Shown here piece after piece: positions 8,558 through 17,296 of a stretch of 64,000 nucleotides of DNA. Each line of letters begins with the position of its first letter. The first letter of the stretch is position 1. The stretch is taken from positions 2,170,001 to 2,234,000 of the forward strand of contig CAVSBE010000008.1 of the NCBI GenBank assembly GCA_963726135.1. Reading direction: 5' to 3'. Made by a program: the position numbers and the translations under genes. Source of the stretch: Bog-473 sp963726135. Its GTDB lineage: Bacteria > Actinomycetota > Acidimicrobiia > Acidimicrobiales > RAAP-2. The notes beneath the pieces were generated by a model that was not told the origin of the DNA, did no database searches, and saw only the letters and a list, made by a program, of their open reading frames with translations.

Positions 8558-9612
8558 GCCCGGCGGCAGATGCCCGCACGGATCTCGTGCGCGCCTGCTT
8601 CCGGGAACCGGTGACTCGCACGCCAGTGTGGTTCATGCGCCAGGCCGGTCGCTCGCTGCCCGAATACCGGGCGGCGCGGGGGGAGGGCTCCATCCTCGGA
8701 GCCATCGCGGACGCGGCCCTGGCCGCCGAGCTGACGCTCCAGCCGGTGCGGCGCTATGGCGTCGACGCCGCCATCTTGTTCTCGGACATCGTCGTGCCCG
8801 TGCAGGCCATCGGCTTCGGGGTCGATGTGGAGCCCGGCCGGGGGCCCGTGGTGGAAGAGCCGTTTCGCAGCAGCGCAGACCTGGCCCGGCTCCGGGCGTT
8901 CGAGCCCGGGGCGGATGCCCCCTACGTCGCCGAGACGGTGCACCTGGTGCGCAGGGAGCTCGAGGGATCGGGGGTGGCCCTCATCGGCTTCGCCGGCGCG
9001 CCGTTCACCGTGGCCAGCTATCTCGTAGAGGGCGGCCCGACGCGCACCTTCGCCCGGGTCAAGGCGCTGATGCACGGGGACCCGGCGCTGTGGGAGCAGC
9101 TGACGGACCGGCTGGTCTCCATCGCGGTCGCCTCGCTGCGGGACCAGATCATGGCGGGCGCCCAGGCCGTGCAGCTCTTCGACAGCTGGGCCGGCTCGCT
9201 CTCGCCCACCGAATACTTGCGCTTCGCCCTCCCGGCCACCTGTGCGGTGCTGGAGGGAATCGCCGACCTCGCGGTGCCGTCGATCCTCTTCGGCGTAGGC
9301 ACCGGCGAGCTGCTCGGGCTGATGGGCTCGGCGGGCTCCGACGTGGTCGGCGTCGATTGGCGGGTCCCCCTCGACGAGGCGCGCCGTCGCGTCGGGCCGC
9401 GGCGCGCGCTGCAGGGCAATCTCGATCCCGCGCTGTGCCTGGCCCCGTGGCCCGTGGTCGAGGCGGCCGCGCGGGCGGTGCTCGCGGACGGCGCCGACGG
9501 GACCGGCACGGGCCATGTCTTCAACCTCGGCCACGGTGTCCTGCCCGAGACGGACCCGGCCATCCTGGCCGCCGTCGTCGACCTCGTGCACGCGGAGACC
9601 GCTGCCACATGA
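8554..9612 (+). CDS. hemE: uroporphyrinogen decarboxylase HemE
   Basis: Cytosolic enzyme that removes the four acetate carboxyls of uroporphyrinogen III to give coproporphyrinogen III. The substrate-binding N-terminal signature TPVWFMRQAGRSLPEYR is at residues 22-38, the catalytic Asp is in ILFSDIVVP, and the middle motif GFAGAPFTVASYL and the C-terminal HVFNLGHGVLPETD are all present. At 352 residues it is full length. The start GTG overlaps the preceding stop, and the stop (TGA) overlaps the hemH ATG, so the genes are translationally coupled. It feeds the product to the copro-type branch encoded next to it. Confidence 0.97.
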   Translation: MSPAADARTDLVRACFREPVTRTPVWFMRQAGRSLPEYRAARGEGSILGAIADAALAAELTLQPVRRYGVDAAILFSDIVVPVQAIGFGVDVEPGRGPVVEEPFRSSADLARLRAFEPGADAPYVAETVHLVRRELEGSGVALIGFAGAPFTVASYLVEGGPTRTFARVKALMHGDPALWEQLTDRLVSIAVASLRDQIMAGAQAVQLFDSWAGSLSPTEYLRFALPATCAVLEGIADLAVPSILFGVGTGELLGLMGSAGSDVVGVDWRVPLDEARRRVGPRRALQGNLDPALCLAPWPVVEAAARAVLADGADGTGTGHVFNLGHGVLPETDPAILAAVVDLVHAETAAT

Positions 9613-10512
9613 CGTCGGGCGTCCTGCTCATGGCCCACGGCACGCCGTCGAGCACCGAGGAGATCGCCCCTTTCTACACGCGCATCCGCCGCGGCCGGCC
9701 GCCCGAGCCGGCGCAGCTGGCCGAGCTCGAAGGCCGGTACCGCGCCATCGGTGGCGTGTCGCCGCTCGCGGCGCGCACCGCCGCACAGGTCGACGCCGTC
9801 CGCCGCCGCGCTCGATGCCCGGGCGCCGGGCAAATTCGTCGTGGCGTTCGGCGCCAAGCACACGGACCCGCTCATCGAAGCAGCGGCGGCCACGCTGGAC
9901 ACGGCGGGCCTGGAACGGGTCGTCGGCCTCGTCCTCACACCCCACGGATCGTCCATGGGCTCGCAGGAGTATCTCGACCGGGCCGCCGCAACGCTTCGGG
10001 AAACCCGTCTCGTGGCGGTGCCGCCCTGGTACGCCGAGCCCGCGTTGGTCGCCCTGCTCGCCGCACACGTCGAGGGCGCGCTCAGGGCGGTGCCGGGTCG
10101 GGCCCATGTGGTCTTCACCGCGCATTCCCTCCCCGAGCGCATCCGGCTGCGGGGCGACACCTACCCCGAGCAACTCGCCGAGTCGGCCCGATTGGTGGCC
10201 GAGGCGCTGGGCCTCGACGAGTGGACCGTGGCCTGGCAGAGCGCGGGTCGCACCCCCGAGCCCTGGTTGGGGCCCGACGTGCGCGACGTCGTGCGCCGCC
10301 TCGCCGCCGACGGATGCGCCGACGCTGTCGTCGTGTGCCCCATCGGTTTCGTGGCGGACCACCTCGAGGTGCTCTACGACCTCGACGTCGAGCTGGCGGC
10401 GGTCGCCGCGTCCTGCGGCCTGGCCTTCGCCCGAACCGCATCGCTCAACGACGACCCGTCCTTCATCTCCGTGCTGGCCGACGTGATCATCGCCGCGGAC
10501 GGCGCCCTCTGA
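9609..10512 (+). CDS. hemH: ferrochelatase (coproporphyrin type) HemH, one apparent frameshift
   Basis: This enzyme inserts Fe2+ into the porphyrin macrocycle. In actinobacteria the substrate is usually coproporphyrin III, giving coproheme. The N-terminal part (VLLMAHGTPSSTEEIAPFY) reads in the frame starting at ATG 9609. After about 9800-9808 the family continues one base later (AKHTDPLIEAAAATL, then AHSLPERI with the catalytic His, and VADHLEVLYDLDVE with the catalytic Glu). One extra C in the run GTCCGCCGCCGCG would explain the break and restore a VRAALDAR sequence. It overlaps hemE by four bases and precedes hemY by one base. I treat it as a functional gene with an assembly indel. Confidence 0.88.
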
Positions 10513-10513
10513 C

Positions 10514-11923
10514 ATGACGCCGCGTCGGGTGGTCGTCGTCGGCGGAGGAATCAGCGGCCTGGCCGCGGCCTGGGCGCTGACCGGAGGGTCCGAGCGCCGG
10601 AGCGACGCGCCCTCCGTGGTGGTGCTCGAGGCATCCTCGAGGCTCGGCGGCCCGCTGCGCAGCGATGCCCTCGAAGGACGCGCCGTCGACATGGGCCCCG
10701 ACGGTTTCCTCGGACGCCGGCCCGAGGCGATCGAGCTCTGCCGCGAAGTCGGGCTGGCCGGCGCACTGGTGCCCATCGGGGCCCGGGGCGCGTCCGTGTG
10801 GGCCCGCGGGCGCCTGCGCGCGCTCCCAGAGGGTCACGCGATGGGCATCCCCACCCGGTTCTGGCCGACGGCGCGCAGCGGTGTCCTCGGTGTGCCGGGG
10901 CTTCTCGGCCTGGCACGCGACGCGGTGCTGCCCCGCCCCGACGTCCGGGGGCCGATCGGCGATCGCTCCATCGGCCCCCTCGTCGCGCGCAAGTTGGGCC
11001 ACCAGGTCGTCGACGTCCTGGTCGACCCCCTCATCGGCGGCATCCACGCCGGTTCGGTCGACGACATGTCCGCCGCCGCGACGTTCCCGGCGCTCCTGGC
11101 CGCCGCACAGCGCCGCGGTGGTCTCATGCGGGCGCTCCGCGCCGAGGTCCCCGCGCCGGACCCCGACGGGCCGCCGCTCTTCTGGTCGCTCGAGGGGGGC
11201 ATGGCATCGCTCGTGCAGACGCTCGCGTCGAGCCTGCGAGAGCGGGGCGTCGACGTGCGGCTCTCGGCTCCGGCCGGATGCCTCGAGCGGGCCGGCGGCG
11301 GGTGGTCGGTCTCGTCTGCCGGCCAGGCGGTCGAGGGCGACGCCGTGGTGCTGGCCACGCCGGCACCCGCCACCGCCGACCTCTTGCAACCCCACGACGA
11401 CGATGCTGCCGGTCTCCTCCGGGCGATCGACTACTCCTCGGTCGTGCTGACCACGTTCCGCGTCGGGGCCGACGACGTCGCGTCACCTCTGCACGGGACC
11501 GGGTTCCTGGTGCCTCGTCGCAGCCCCCACAAGGGACGCGACCCCTGGGCGGTGACCGCCTGCACCTTCCTGGACCACAAGTGGCCCCACCTGGCCCGCG
11601 CGGGGGAGGTCCTCTTGCGGGCCTCTCTCGGCCGCACCGACGACGTCCGCCCGGGCGGGTGGAGTGACGAGGAGGTCGCCGACCGGGCCTGGGAGGAGCT
11701 GGGCGCGCTCATGGGCGTCACCGGACGGCCGAGGGGGGCGGTCGTGGTGCGCCACCCCCAGGCCCTCCCGCAGTACCGGGTGCACCACCTGCTGCGGATG
11801 GCCGGGGTCGAGGCCGCCGTGGCCCGCCTCGGTGGCGTGGCCCTCGCCGGCGCGGCGTACCACGGCGTCGGCATCCCGGCCTGCGTCGCCAGCGGCCGGG
11901 CCGCGGCACGCGCCCTCTTGTGA
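10514..11923 (+). CDS. hemY: coproporphyrinogen/protoporphyrinogen oxidase HemY (CgoX)
   Basis: FAD enzyme that oxidises the porphyrinogen ring to the porphyrin using O2. In actinobacteria the natural substrate is generally coproporphyrinogen III. The dinucleotide-binding motif GGGISGLAAAWAL lies at residues 9-21. Family blocks follow (MGPDGFLGRRPEAIELC near 58, PLIGGIHAGSVDDMS near 175) and the FAD-binding end GVALAGAAYHGVGIPACVASG closes the 469-residue protein, which is normal length. It starts at ATG 10514 directly after hemH, and its stop overlaps the lnt start. It is peripheral to the membrane in relatives. Confidence 0.95.
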   Translation: MTPRRVVVVGGGISGLAAAWALTGGSERRSDAPSVVVLEASSRLGGPLRSDALEGRAVDMGPDGFLGRRPEAIELCREVGLAGALVPIGARGASVWARGRLRALPEGHAMGIPTRFWPTARSGVLGVPGLLGLARDAVLPRPDVRGPIGDRSIGPLVARKLGHQVVDVLVDPLIGGIHAGSVDDMSAAATFPALLAAAQRRGGLMRALRAEVPAPDPDGPPLFWSLEGGMASLVQTLASSLRERGVDVRLSAPAGCLERAGGGWSVSSAGQAVEGDAVVLATPAPATADLLQPHDDDAAGLLRAIDYSSVVLTTFRVGADDVASPLHGTGFLVPRRSPHKGRDPWAVTACTFLDHKWPHLARAGEVLLRASLGRTDDVRPGGWSDEEVADRAWEELGALMGVTGRPRGAVVVRHPQALPQYRVHHLLRMAGVEAAVARLGGVALAGAAYHGVGIPACVASGRAAARALL

Positions 11924-13407
11924 GCCGGCCGCCCCAACGCGGCCGCGTGGCCGTCGCATCCCTCGTGGCCGGTGTCCTGCTCGCGCTGTCGCTCCCACCC
12001 TGGGGGTGGTGGCCCCTCGGCCTGCTGGGAGCGGCGTTGCTCTACTGGCGGCTGAGCGGACTCTCCCTACGGACACGGCTGTGGTCGGGGTGGCTGGCCG
12101 GGATCGGCTGCTACGCCATCGGTCTGGCCTGGGCCCGCTCCTTCAACTGGTACGGCGCCGTCGTCCTCGTGCTCGTCGAGGCGCTCTTCTTCGCCGCGGC
12201 CGCCGCCGCGACCCCGCCCGATCGCGGTCGTGCGCCTGCCTTCGTCGCGGCGTGCACGCTGGCCGAGGCGCTCCGCATGACCTGGCCCTTCGGCGGGCTC
12301 CCCCTCGGAGGCGTGTTCCTCGGCCAGGCCGACGGGCCGCTCGTGGAGCTGGCCCGGCTCGGCGGTCCCCTGCTGATCACCGCGGGCGTCTGGGGCGGCG
12401 GTGTCGCCATCGCCACGCTCGTCGCCCGGCTGGCGGCACGACGAGCCCACCGCGCCGGGCCGTTCGTCGCCGGCGCGGCCGCCGTCGCCGCCGGGATCGT
12501 CGCCCTGGCCGTGGCCGGCACCGTGGCGCCCGACGGCGGGCCCGCCGTCGGGAGGTTGCGGGTGGCGCTGGTCCAAGGGGGCGGGCAGCGCGGGCTGAGC
12601 AAGGAGCAGGTCGCGCCCGCCTCCGTCTACGAGGCGCAGCTCGCGGCAACGCACGAGGTCCTCTCCGTCCGCCCATCCCCTGCGCTCGTGCTGTGGCCCG
12701 AGGACGTGGTGGCCCTCGACCGCCCGTTGGCCGGCTCCCCGCAGGCTGCGCAGCTCGGACGCCTCGCCGCTGAGCTCGGGTCGACGCTCCTCGTCGGTGT
12801 CACCCAGCCGGCGTCGCCCACCACCTTCCTCAACCAGATCGTGGCCTGGGGCCCCCGGGGACACGTCGTCGGAGTGTTCGAGAAGGTGCACCGCGTGCCC
12901 TTCGGTGAGTACGTGCCCGACCGCTCCTTCTTCTCACATCTGGCCGACGTGTCCGGCGTGCCGACCGACGCCGTCCCCGGACACGGCACCGGCCTGATGC
13001 GCACCCCCGCCGGCCCGCTCGGCCTCCTGGTGTCGTTCGAGATCTTCTACGCCGGGCGCAGCCATGCTTCGGTGCGAGCGGGCGCAGAGTTGCTGGCGGT
13101 GCCCACCAACACGTCGTCGTACAGCACGTCCCAGGTCCCGTCCCAGGAGATCGCGGCCGCGGTCGTCCAGGCGGTCGAGACGGGCCGCGACCTCGTCCAG
13201 GCCGCCCCCACGGGCTACAGCGCAGTGGTGACCCAAAGGGGGATCGTCGTCGCGCGCAGCGTCCTCGGCGAGCGGCAGGTGCTCGCGGCCACCGTCGCGC
13301 TCCACCGCGGCATGACTCCCTACGACCACTGGGGCGACCTGCCGGTGCTGCTCCTGGCGGTGGTCGCACTTGGCGTCGGTTGGGCCCGCCAGCTGCGCTA
13401 CTCGTAG
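11920..13407 (+). CDS. lnt: apolipoprotein N-acyltransferase Lnt, catalytic Cys replaced by Ser
   Basis: This inner-membrane enzyme adds the third acyl chain to the N-terminal Cys of lipoproteins. It is 495 residues, with several N-terminal membrane helices (about 10-190) followed by an exported nitrilase-fold domain. Two residues of the catalytic triad are visible: Glu in ALVLWPEDVVAL and Lys in VFEKVHRVPFGEY. At the nucleophile position, where E. coli Lnt has Cys387, this protein reads LLVSFEIFYAG, with Ser. The start GTG overlaps hemY. The stop region overlaps the convergent HAD gene by ten bases. It may be a clade variant with altered chemistry or an inactive homologue. Confidence 0.88.
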   Translation: MSRPPQRGRVAVASLVAGVLLALSLPPWGWWPLGLLGAALLYWRLSGLSLRTRLWSGWLAGIGCYAIGLAWARSFNWYGAVVLVLVEALFFAAAAAATPPDRGRAPAFVAACTLAEALRMTWPFGGLPLGGVFLGQADGPLVELARLGGPLLITAGVWGGGVAIATLVARLAARRAHRAGPFVAGAAAVAAGIVALAVAGTVAPDGGPAVGRLRVALVQGGGQRGLSKEQVAPASVYEAQLAATHEVLSVRPSPALVLWPEDVVALDRPLAGSPQAAQLGRLAAELGSTLLVGVTQPASPTTFLNQIVAWGPRGHVVGVFEKVHRVPFGEYVPDRSFFSHLADVSGVPTDAVPGHGTGLMRTPAGPLGLLVSFEIFYAGRSHASVRAGAELLAVPTNTSSYSTSQVPSQEIAAAVVQAVETGRDLVQAAPTGYSAVVTQRGIVVARSVLGERQVLAATVALHRGMTPYDHWGDLPVLLLAVVALGVGWARQLRYS

Positions 13408-13910
13408 TAGCCCGAGTGGATGTAGACGCAGGGGACCCCGGCTGCCACGTACATCGCATGGTTGGACGGGTCGTCCTCGAAGGCCAGCCGCAGGTCGAAC
13501 CCGTGGGCCCGGAGGTCCTCCACGACCGTCTGCTTGAATTCGGTGACCTGCGCGTAGTCGCCCCGCGAGCGCATGACCAGGAGGTCCCAGCGCAGGCCGT
13601 AGCGTTTCAACCAGGCCAACGTCTGGGGCTGGACGCGGTGGGGCCTCCCCGTGAGCAGGATTACGGCCAGCGAGGCGTCGAGGAGCTCGAGGAGCCGGGC
13701 GATCTCCTCGATCACGGGATCGTCGCCGCAGGCCTCGAAGAAGGCGGTCCAGTCCCGCCGACCTCGCTCGATGAAGTGCTGGCGGCCGGCAGCGTCGGAG
13801 AGCACGCCGTCGATGTCGAAGACAACGGCGGGGCCGCGGGGACGTGGCGCGCCGTCGCCGGAGCGCCACGTCCAGTTGGTCCGACCGGCGTCTGGGCTGG
13901 CTCCGGGCAC
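13398..13910 (-). CDS. HAD-family phosphatase, polynucleotide-kinase 3'-phosphatase-like
   Basis: This small HAD hydrolase (170 residues) has motif I VVFDIDGVLSD (Asp nucleophile and acid/base Asp), motif II ILLTGRP and a motif III/IV region LAFEDDPSNHAMYVAAG. The spacing and length resemble the stand-alone phosphatase domain of the polynucleotide kinase type, so nucleic-acid 3' or nucleotide dephosphorylation is possible but unproven. The start is chosen as GTG 13908-13910; the frame stays open further upstream without family resemblance. Its 3' end overlaps the convergent lnt by ten bases. No signal peptide is present. Confidence 0.75.
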   Translation of the reverse strand: MPGASPDAGRTNWTWRSGDGAPRPRGPAVVFDIDGVLSDAAGRQHFIERGRRDWTAFFEACGDDPVIEEIARLLELLDASLAVILLTGRPHRVQPQTLAWLKRYGLRWDLLVMRSRGDYAQVTEFKQTVVEDLRAHGFDLRLAFEDDPSNHAMYVAAGVPCVYIHSGYYE

Positions 13911-13957
13911 GAAAAACCAGCCTACCGGGGGCCAACTCCTCCCTTCGGGGGAGCAGT

Positions 13958-13973
13958 TCCTCCCATGGGAGGA
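13958..13973. promoter_or_regulatory. 16-bp perfect palindrome between divergent genes
   Basis: TCCTCCCATGGGAGGA reads the same on both strands and is preceded at 13937-13954 by a related imperfect inverted repeat (CTCCTCCC-TTC-GGGGGAG). Both lie in the 90-bp space between the HAD gene and the MprF-like gene. They could be an operator or a hairpin in the leader. No known regulator site is recognised. Confidence 0.4.
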
Positions 13974-14000
13974 GGGGCTCACCCTGCCGAAGGTGACACG

Positions 14001-17000
14001 ATGGGACGCGGAATGAGAAGCGACGTCGACACGGGGGTGGTGAGGACGCTGGCCACCGAGCCTGACACCGGCCGCACCGTCCACGTTGCCCTCGGCCGCC
14101 GGGTCGAGGTCATCGGCGACCTCCTGCTGCCGTCCGAGCCCACCGACTGCTCCCGCGCTGCCTGCCGCGACATCGCCCGCCGGCTCGATGAGTGGCAGGG
14201 CCCGGGCATCGTCATCCTCTGCGGTCGTCTCGTCGCTCCCAGCTGCCCGGTCGGCGAGGGATCGGCCGGCGCGCTACGCAGCCACCCGGAGCTCACCGAG
14301 GCGCTGCGCGCGTTCGCTGCGCGCGAAGACTCGCAGGTCATCGTCGTCATGGCCGGCGCCGAGAAGGACCCCGAACTCGAGCGGGCCCTGCGGCGCTGTG
14401 GCCTCACGGTGCGCGATGCGGTCGACCTCGCGTGCGAGACGGGCGCGGGCACCCGGATGGTGCTGGTGCGGGCCGGCTCCGTCCATCCCGACGCCAGCCC
14501 TCCCGTCGACGCTGCGCCGACCGAGGACCGGCCCTGGCTGGCCGGCATGGAGCGCCTCGATGACCCGCGGCTGGCGCGTCGCTTCGTCACCTCGCGCCTG
14601 CTCTACCGCCGGCTGCGCCGCTATCTGTGGGCCCCGCCGCTGCTGCTCGCCGCGATCGCGCTCCTGCTGCGCGTCGACTTCGTCGTCGACGCGCTGGGCC
14701 GCGTGTTCCGTTCGCCCCGCCAGCAGAGTGCGCTCCAGCGGGCCTACGCCGCCACGTGGTTCTCCCGTTTCCTCGTGACCGTGGTGATCGCGCTCGCGTT
14801 GCTCGCGGTGCTGGCCCTGGTGGTGGCCGTCACCTCGCGGGGCATTTGGCGGGCGCTCGGCGGCGAAGGCCTGCCGACCCCCTGGGCCGGTGGCCCCTCG
14901 GGCACCCGCCCCATCGCCCACGCCCAGCTCGAGATCGACGGGAAGGACGCCCTCGACGCGACCCGCGCGGCCGTCGAGAGCGGCGCTTCTGGCGTCATCG
15001 CCGGCGGAGCGCTCGTCCCCGAGCTGACGCATCTCGACGCGGGGTTCTTCGCCTGCCCGGGCGCCACCTCCGAAGTGGTGCACGAGCACCGCGGGCGGCT
15101 GGGGCTCCCGCCGACGTTCCTGCACCACCGTCAGGAGGCGACCCTCGAGATAGAGACCGGTGCGGACCTGCACGTCCGCCTGCTCCTGGCCGAGGCCGAC
15201 CTCCCCATGGCGACCATGGGCGAGCGGCTGGTCACCTCCGACGTCGTGATCAAGGGTCGATCCAAGGCGGCGGACGTCCACGCCGAGATGGCGGCCGGCT
15301 GGCCGACCGGGTCGTCGTGGCCACCCGCGCCCGAGGTGGCGGCGGACCGGATCCGCGTGCGACGGTTCCGGCGCCTCGCCGCCGTCTCGCTGTTCGTGGC
15401 GGGTGCGATCGACCTGCTCTCCTCGGTGACGACCCCGCTGCGGATGCACTTGCATCTCATTGCGACCTACCTGCCTGTCGCCGTCGTCCAGGCCGCCGGG
15501 GCTCTGACGGCCATCGCCGGCATCGGCATGATCATGCTCTCCCGCGGCATCCTCAAAGGCCAGCGGCGCTCCTGGCTGGTGGCCGTCGCGCTGCTCGTCG
15601 CCTCGCTCGCCCTCCACCTCGTCCACGCCGCCGGCTTCGGCTCCCTGCTCGTGTGCGCCGGGGTCCTCACCTTGCTGATCGTCCAGCGCGAGCTCTTCCG
15701 GGCCCAGACCGAGTCCGCGACGCTCGTCACGGCCTTCGCGATCCTCGCGCTCGGCGGGCTGATCGCCACCCTCGGCGGCTTCGTCGCGGTCGAGGTGGCG
15801 GGACGGGTCCACCATCACCCGCTCCCCGATTGGCCACACGTGCTGCTCGGCTCGGCCGAACGGCTCGTCGGCGTGCAATGGGTGGAATTCCCCGCCACCA
15901 TCGACCGCTACGTCTCCATCAGCCTGCTGGCCGTGGGCATCAGCCTCATCGTGGTGGCGCTCTACCTCCTGACGCGACCGGTGGTCGACCGGCGCCTGTC
16001 GTCCGGGCGGGCCGCCCTCGGCCGGCGCGCCGCCGAGCTGCGGGCGCGTGACATCGTGCGCCGGCATGGGACGGGGACCCTCGACTACTTCGCGCTGCGC
16101 GACGACAAGCACTGGTTCTTCCATCGGGACTCGCTCGTCGCCTACGCGGTCTTCGGCGGCGTCTGCCTGGTCTCCCCGGACCCGATCGGCCCCTTCTCGG
16201 AGCGGGCTCACGTCTGGGACTCGTTCCGCCGCTACGTGGACCGCAACGGGTGGGGCCTCGGTGTCATGGGCGCGGGCGAGGAGTGGCTCCCGACCTACCA
16301 GGCGTCGGGCATGCGGTTCCTCTACATCGGGGACGAGGCCGTCGTCGACCCGAGGGAATTCTCGCTCGAGGGCGGGAAGATGAAGGGCCTGCGCCAGGCG
16401 GTCAACCGTGTGGCCCGTTACGGCTACACGGTGCGTTTCTTGGACCCGGCCCACCTCGATCCACACGACGCGGCGTGCATGGCCGACCTCATGGCGAAGA
16501 GCCGTCGGGGTGAACAGGAACGGGGCTTCTCCATGATGCTCGGCCGCCTGTTCGATCCGCGCGACACCGGCCTGCTGCTCACGCTCGTCGAGGGACCGGA
16601 CGGGACGCCCGTGGCCATGTGCCAGTTCGTCCCGTCACCCGCGATCGGCGGGTACTCGCTCGACCTGATGCGGCGCGACCCGGGCGAGCACCCCAACGGC
16701 CTCCTCGACTTCGCGCTGTGCTCGACCATCACCCGCCTCAAGGAGATGGGCATGAAGGGGCTCAGCCTGAACTTCGCCGCCATGCGATCGATCCTCGAGG
16801 GTGAGTCGGGGGACGGCGTCACCCAGCGCGTGGAGCGCTGGGCGCTGCGGCGCCTGTCCGGCGTCCTGCAGATTGAGACGCTGTGGCGTTTCAACGCGAA
16901 GTACGAGCCCCGGTGGCTGCCCCGTTACATCGTCTTCGACTCGGCCGAGCAGTTCGTCCCCGTGGCAGTGCAGATCATGCGGGCCGAGTCGTTGACCGAG

Positions 17001-17147
17001 GTGCCCGTCATCGGCCGTCTCTTGACGACGGGCGTGGCCAAGCGGGCTGGACCGTCTGTGCCCGATGAGGTCCTGGCCGCCATGGAGCAGCCGGAGAACG
17101 GCGCCGCCGGCCAGCACCAGCCCGAAACGGCCGGACCCAGGTCGTGA
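14001..17147 (+). CDS. large membrane protein: degenerate phosphoesterase-like domain, membrane helices and DUF2156/MprF-type acyltransferase
   Basis: This 1048-residue fusion begins with a soluble region (about 1-190; VIGDLLLPSEPTDCS, VILCGRLV) that looks like a metallophosphoesterase without its metal ligands. Two helices follow (about 209-228 and 253-283), then another soluble stretch, then a multi-helix block (about 450-670). The C-terminal DUF2156 domain (about 688-1000) has HRDSLVAYAVFGGVCLVSPDPIGP, GEEWLPTYQ and NFAAMRSILEG. DUF2156 is the GNAT-like catalytic part of MprF and LysX proteins, which transfer aminoacyl groups from tRNA to membrane lipids. That role is inferred, and the amino acid and lipid are unknown. 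The start is ATG 14001 with GAAGGTG upstream; ATG 14013 is possible. The stop overlaps the next small gene. Confidence 0.8.
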   Translation: MGRGMRSDVDTGVVRTLATEPDTGRTVHVALGRRVEVIGDLLLPSEPTDCSRAACRDIARRLDEWQGPGIVILCGRLVAPSCPVGEGSAGALRSHPELTEALRAFAAREDSQVIVVMAGAEKDPELERALRRCGLTVRDAVDLACETGAGTRMVLVRAGSVHPDASPPVDAAPTEDRPWLAGMERLDDPRLARRFVTSRLLYRRLRRYLWAPPLLLAAIALLLRVDFVVDALGRVFRSPRQQSALQRAYAATWFSRFLVTVVIALALLAVLALVVAVTSRGIWRALGGEGLPTPWAGGPSGTRPIAHAQLEIDGKDALDATRAAVESGASGVIAGGALVPELTHLDAGFFACPGATSEVVHEHRGRLGLPPTFLHHRQEATLEIETGADLHVRLLLAEADLPMATMGERLVTSDVVIKGRSKAADVHAEMAAGWPTGSSWPPAPEVAADRIRVRRFRRLAAVSLFVAGAIDLLSSVTTPLRMHLHLIATYLPVAVVQAAGALTAIAGIGMIMLSRGILKGQRRSWLVAVALLVASLALHLVHAAGFGSLLVCAGVLTLLIVQRELFRAQTESATLVTAFAILALGGLIATLGGFVAVEVAGRVHHHPLPDWPHVLLGSAERLVGVQWVEFPATIDRYVSISLLAVGISLIVVALYLLTRPVVDRRLSSGRAALGRRAAELRARDIVRRHGTGTLDYFALRDDKHWFFHRDSLVAYAVFGGVCLVSPDPIGPFSERAHVWDSFRRYVDRNGWGLGVMGAGEEWLPTYQASGMRFLYIGDEAVVDPREFSLEGGKMKGLRQAVNRVARYGYTVRFLDPAHLDPHDAACMADLMAKSRRGEQERGFSMMLGRLFDPRDTGLLLTLVEGPDGTPVAMCQFVPSPAIGGYSLDLMRRDPGEHPNGLLDFALCSTITRLKEMGMKGLSLNFAAMRSILEGESGDGVTQRVERWALRRLSGVLQIETLWRFNAKYEPRWLPRYIVFDSAEQFVPVAVQIMRAESLTEVPVIGRLLTTGVAKRAGPSVPDEVLAAMEQPENGAAGQHQPETAGPRS

Positions 17148-17296
17148 GCGACCTCACCTGCCCCAGCTGTGGGCATCCCGGCCTCCACCGCACCCGCGGG
17201 GACGGAGGCCCCTGTGAAGGCTGCGACCGGTGCTGGGCCGAGCAGCAGCGCCGCGATCGCCCTCCGCACCACACGGCGGGGAGCGCTGACCCTTGA
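17144..17296 (+). CDS. small zinc-ribbon-like protein (50 aa)
   Basis: A 50-codon frame lies exactly between two genes. Its GTG overlaps the upstream stop (GTGA) and its TGA overlaps the downstream TTG start (TTGA). The translation contains CPSCGHPG at residues 6-13 and CEGCDRCW at residues 25-32, two Cys-x2-Cys pairs that would make a small zinc ribbon. The rest is Arg/His-rich and unstructured-looking. I do not recognise a named family. The double overlap and the cysteine spacing argue that it is a real coupled gene. Function is unknown; a nucleic-acid or protein-binding knuckle is the usual use of this fold. Confidence 0.6.
   Translation: MSDLTCPSCGHPGLHRTRGDGGPCEGCDRCWAEQQRRDRPPHHTAGSADP

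Noticed and set aside
14274..16466. A 730-codon frame on the minus strand inside the MprF-like gene
   Set aside because: It is a GC-rich antisense shadow; the plus strand shows clear membrane helices and the DUF2156 domain.
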